Below, piece after piece: positions 63,000 through 64,000 of a stretch of DNA of 64,000 nucleotides. Each line of letters opens with the position of its first letter. Positions within the stretch are counted from its first letter, which is position 1. Where the stretch lies: positions 21,092,871 to 21,156,870 of the forward strand of contig NC_135558.1 in NCBI RefSeq assembly GCF_964340395.1. Reading direction: 5' to 3'. The notes under the pieces are model-generated. The model was not told where the DNA came from, ran no database searches, and saw only the letters and a program-made list of their open reading frames with translations. A program made the translations under genes and the position numbers. The DNA is from Glandiceps talaboti (taxonomy: Eukaryota > Hemichordata > Enteropneusta > Spengelidae).

Positions 63000-63174
63000 C
63001 TGTAAAAGTAAAGGGAGAAATTGAACTAAATCTGAGTACAACATGTTACATAAAAGAACAAGTCATTGAGAACGACATACTCCCCGCTATGATTGGGTTT
63101 TATGGAACTGGCAGTTTATGTTGTCATTTTCTTGATATCACTACTCTGATCACGCAACAACACTTGTGAACCTA

Positions 63175-63265
63175 AATCAAACAGATTTAGATATGTTGTG
63201 TCTGCTCGTTGGACATGGAACATGCCTACTCATGTTGTGTCTCCTCGTTGGACATGGGACATGCC
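63175..63265. repeat. Short duplication, about 50 bp
   Basis: atgttgtgtct(g/c)ctcgttggac followed by 'atggaacatgcctactc' occurs twice. Confidence 0.7.
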
Positions 63266-63334
63266 TACTCTTCAAGATGACGTGATGGAATAAACCATTC
63301 AACAATAAAGGATAGGTCGGGTAAGGAGGGGGGG

Positions 63335-64000
63335 GACCTGTTCAAGCATGTCTGAGTTATGGCTTTGGACATGAAAACTGCGCCAACAAAATCGCTGCCA
63401 GGCAGCCATATCAGATTGTGTCATGACGAAAATGGATATGCACATATATGTCATAGAACACTGTCCTAATACCAACTTTGAATGAGATCTGTTCAAGCAT
63501 GTCTGAGTTATGGCTTTGGATATGGAAAATTCCCAAACAAAATGGCCGCCAGGCAGCCATATTGGATCGTATCACGACAAAAATGGATATGCACATGTAT
63601 GTCATAGAAAAGCATGTCTGAGTTATGGCTTTGGACATAGAAAATTCGCAAACAAAATGGCTGCCAGGCAGCCATATTGGATCGTATCAAGATGAAAATG
63701 GATATGTACATGTATGTCATAAAACGCTGTCCTAATACTAACTTTGAATGAGATCTGTTCAAGCATATCTGAGTTATGGCTTTGGACATGGAAAATTTGC
63801 AAAAACAAATGGCTGCTAGGCGGCCATATTGGATCGCATCACAACAACAATGAATATGCATATGCATGTCATAGAACACTGTGTTAATACCAACTTTGAA
63901 TGAGATCTGTTAAAGCATGTCCGAGTTATGGCTTTAGACAAATTTTCTATGGCTTTAGAAAATTTGCAAACAAAATGGTTGCTAGGCGGCCATATTGAAT
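63335..64000. repeat. About 150-bp tandem repeat, at least 4.5 copies, continues past the window
   Basis: Copies start gttcaagcatgtctgagtta near 63340, 63490, 63608, 63755 and 63908. Each contains ggctgccaggcagccatatt or a variant, a small palindrome. The third copy follows a 30-base deletion. Frames on both strands are artefacts. Probably intronic to the SLC44 gene. Confidence 0.9.

Noticed and set aside
63299-63879. Overlapping minus-strand frames up to 123 codons
   Set aside because: They follow the roughly 150-bp tandem repeat and share its period; no start, splice or codon support.

Overview
The window is animal nuclear DNA. It has intron-split genes with GT-AG junctions, AT-rich non-coding sequence and very many micro- and minisatellites. 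It holds several transposon families, including a tyrosine-recombinase (YR) retrotransposon, hAT-like and hairpin MITEs, and hammerhead-bearing, Penelope-like fragments. Gene content (an eight-repeat LDLR class A protein, a MORN5 orthologue, an SLC44 choline-transporter-like protein) fits a marine invertebrate bilaterian. The sequence alone does not give the phylum.

Layout. 1-2.7 kb: a 22-bp minisatellite, then the probable last exon of a plus-strand gene that starts outside the window. 3.6-11.9 kb (minus): a secreted protein with a signal peptide and eight LDL-receptor class A domains, 10 exons, complete. 12-14 kb: intergenic sequence with a fold-back element. 14.03-22.49 and 22.50-37.32 kb: a head-to-tail tandem segmental duplication. 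Each copy carries a small two-exon gene (minus) for an undescribed secreted arginine-rich peptide and the last two exons of a MORN5 gene; only the second copy continues into the complete MORN5 gene (36.3-39.4 kb, minus). A 6.69-kb Ngaro/PAT-like YR retrotransposon (24.10-30.79 kb) interrupts the second copy only, so the first copy preserves its empty target site to the base. 42.3 kb to the window end (minus): an SLC44/CTL gene, 17 exons visible, 5' end beyond the window. Its introns hold a 1.07-kb array of a 30-bp unit and a 7.7-kb array of a 34/36-bp unit.

Main points for a second look. (1) The YR element has split direct repeats (A1...B1A2B2), apparently intact RT-RNase H and YR frames, an exact empty site, and a possible shared-leader splicing scheme with one donor and phase-0 acceptors. 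(2) The peptide gene pair is duplicated in frame, with an arginine run that differs between copies. (3) Four separate tandem repeats in two genes each contain a real splice site, so extra copies of the donor or acceptor lie beside the genuine one. (4) A hammerhead-ribozyme-like fold at 7.05-7.14 kb has a weaker relative at 45.97 kb.

Exon models were built by hand from reading-frame continuity, splice-site sequence and remembered family conservation. No alignment, transcript or database search was run.
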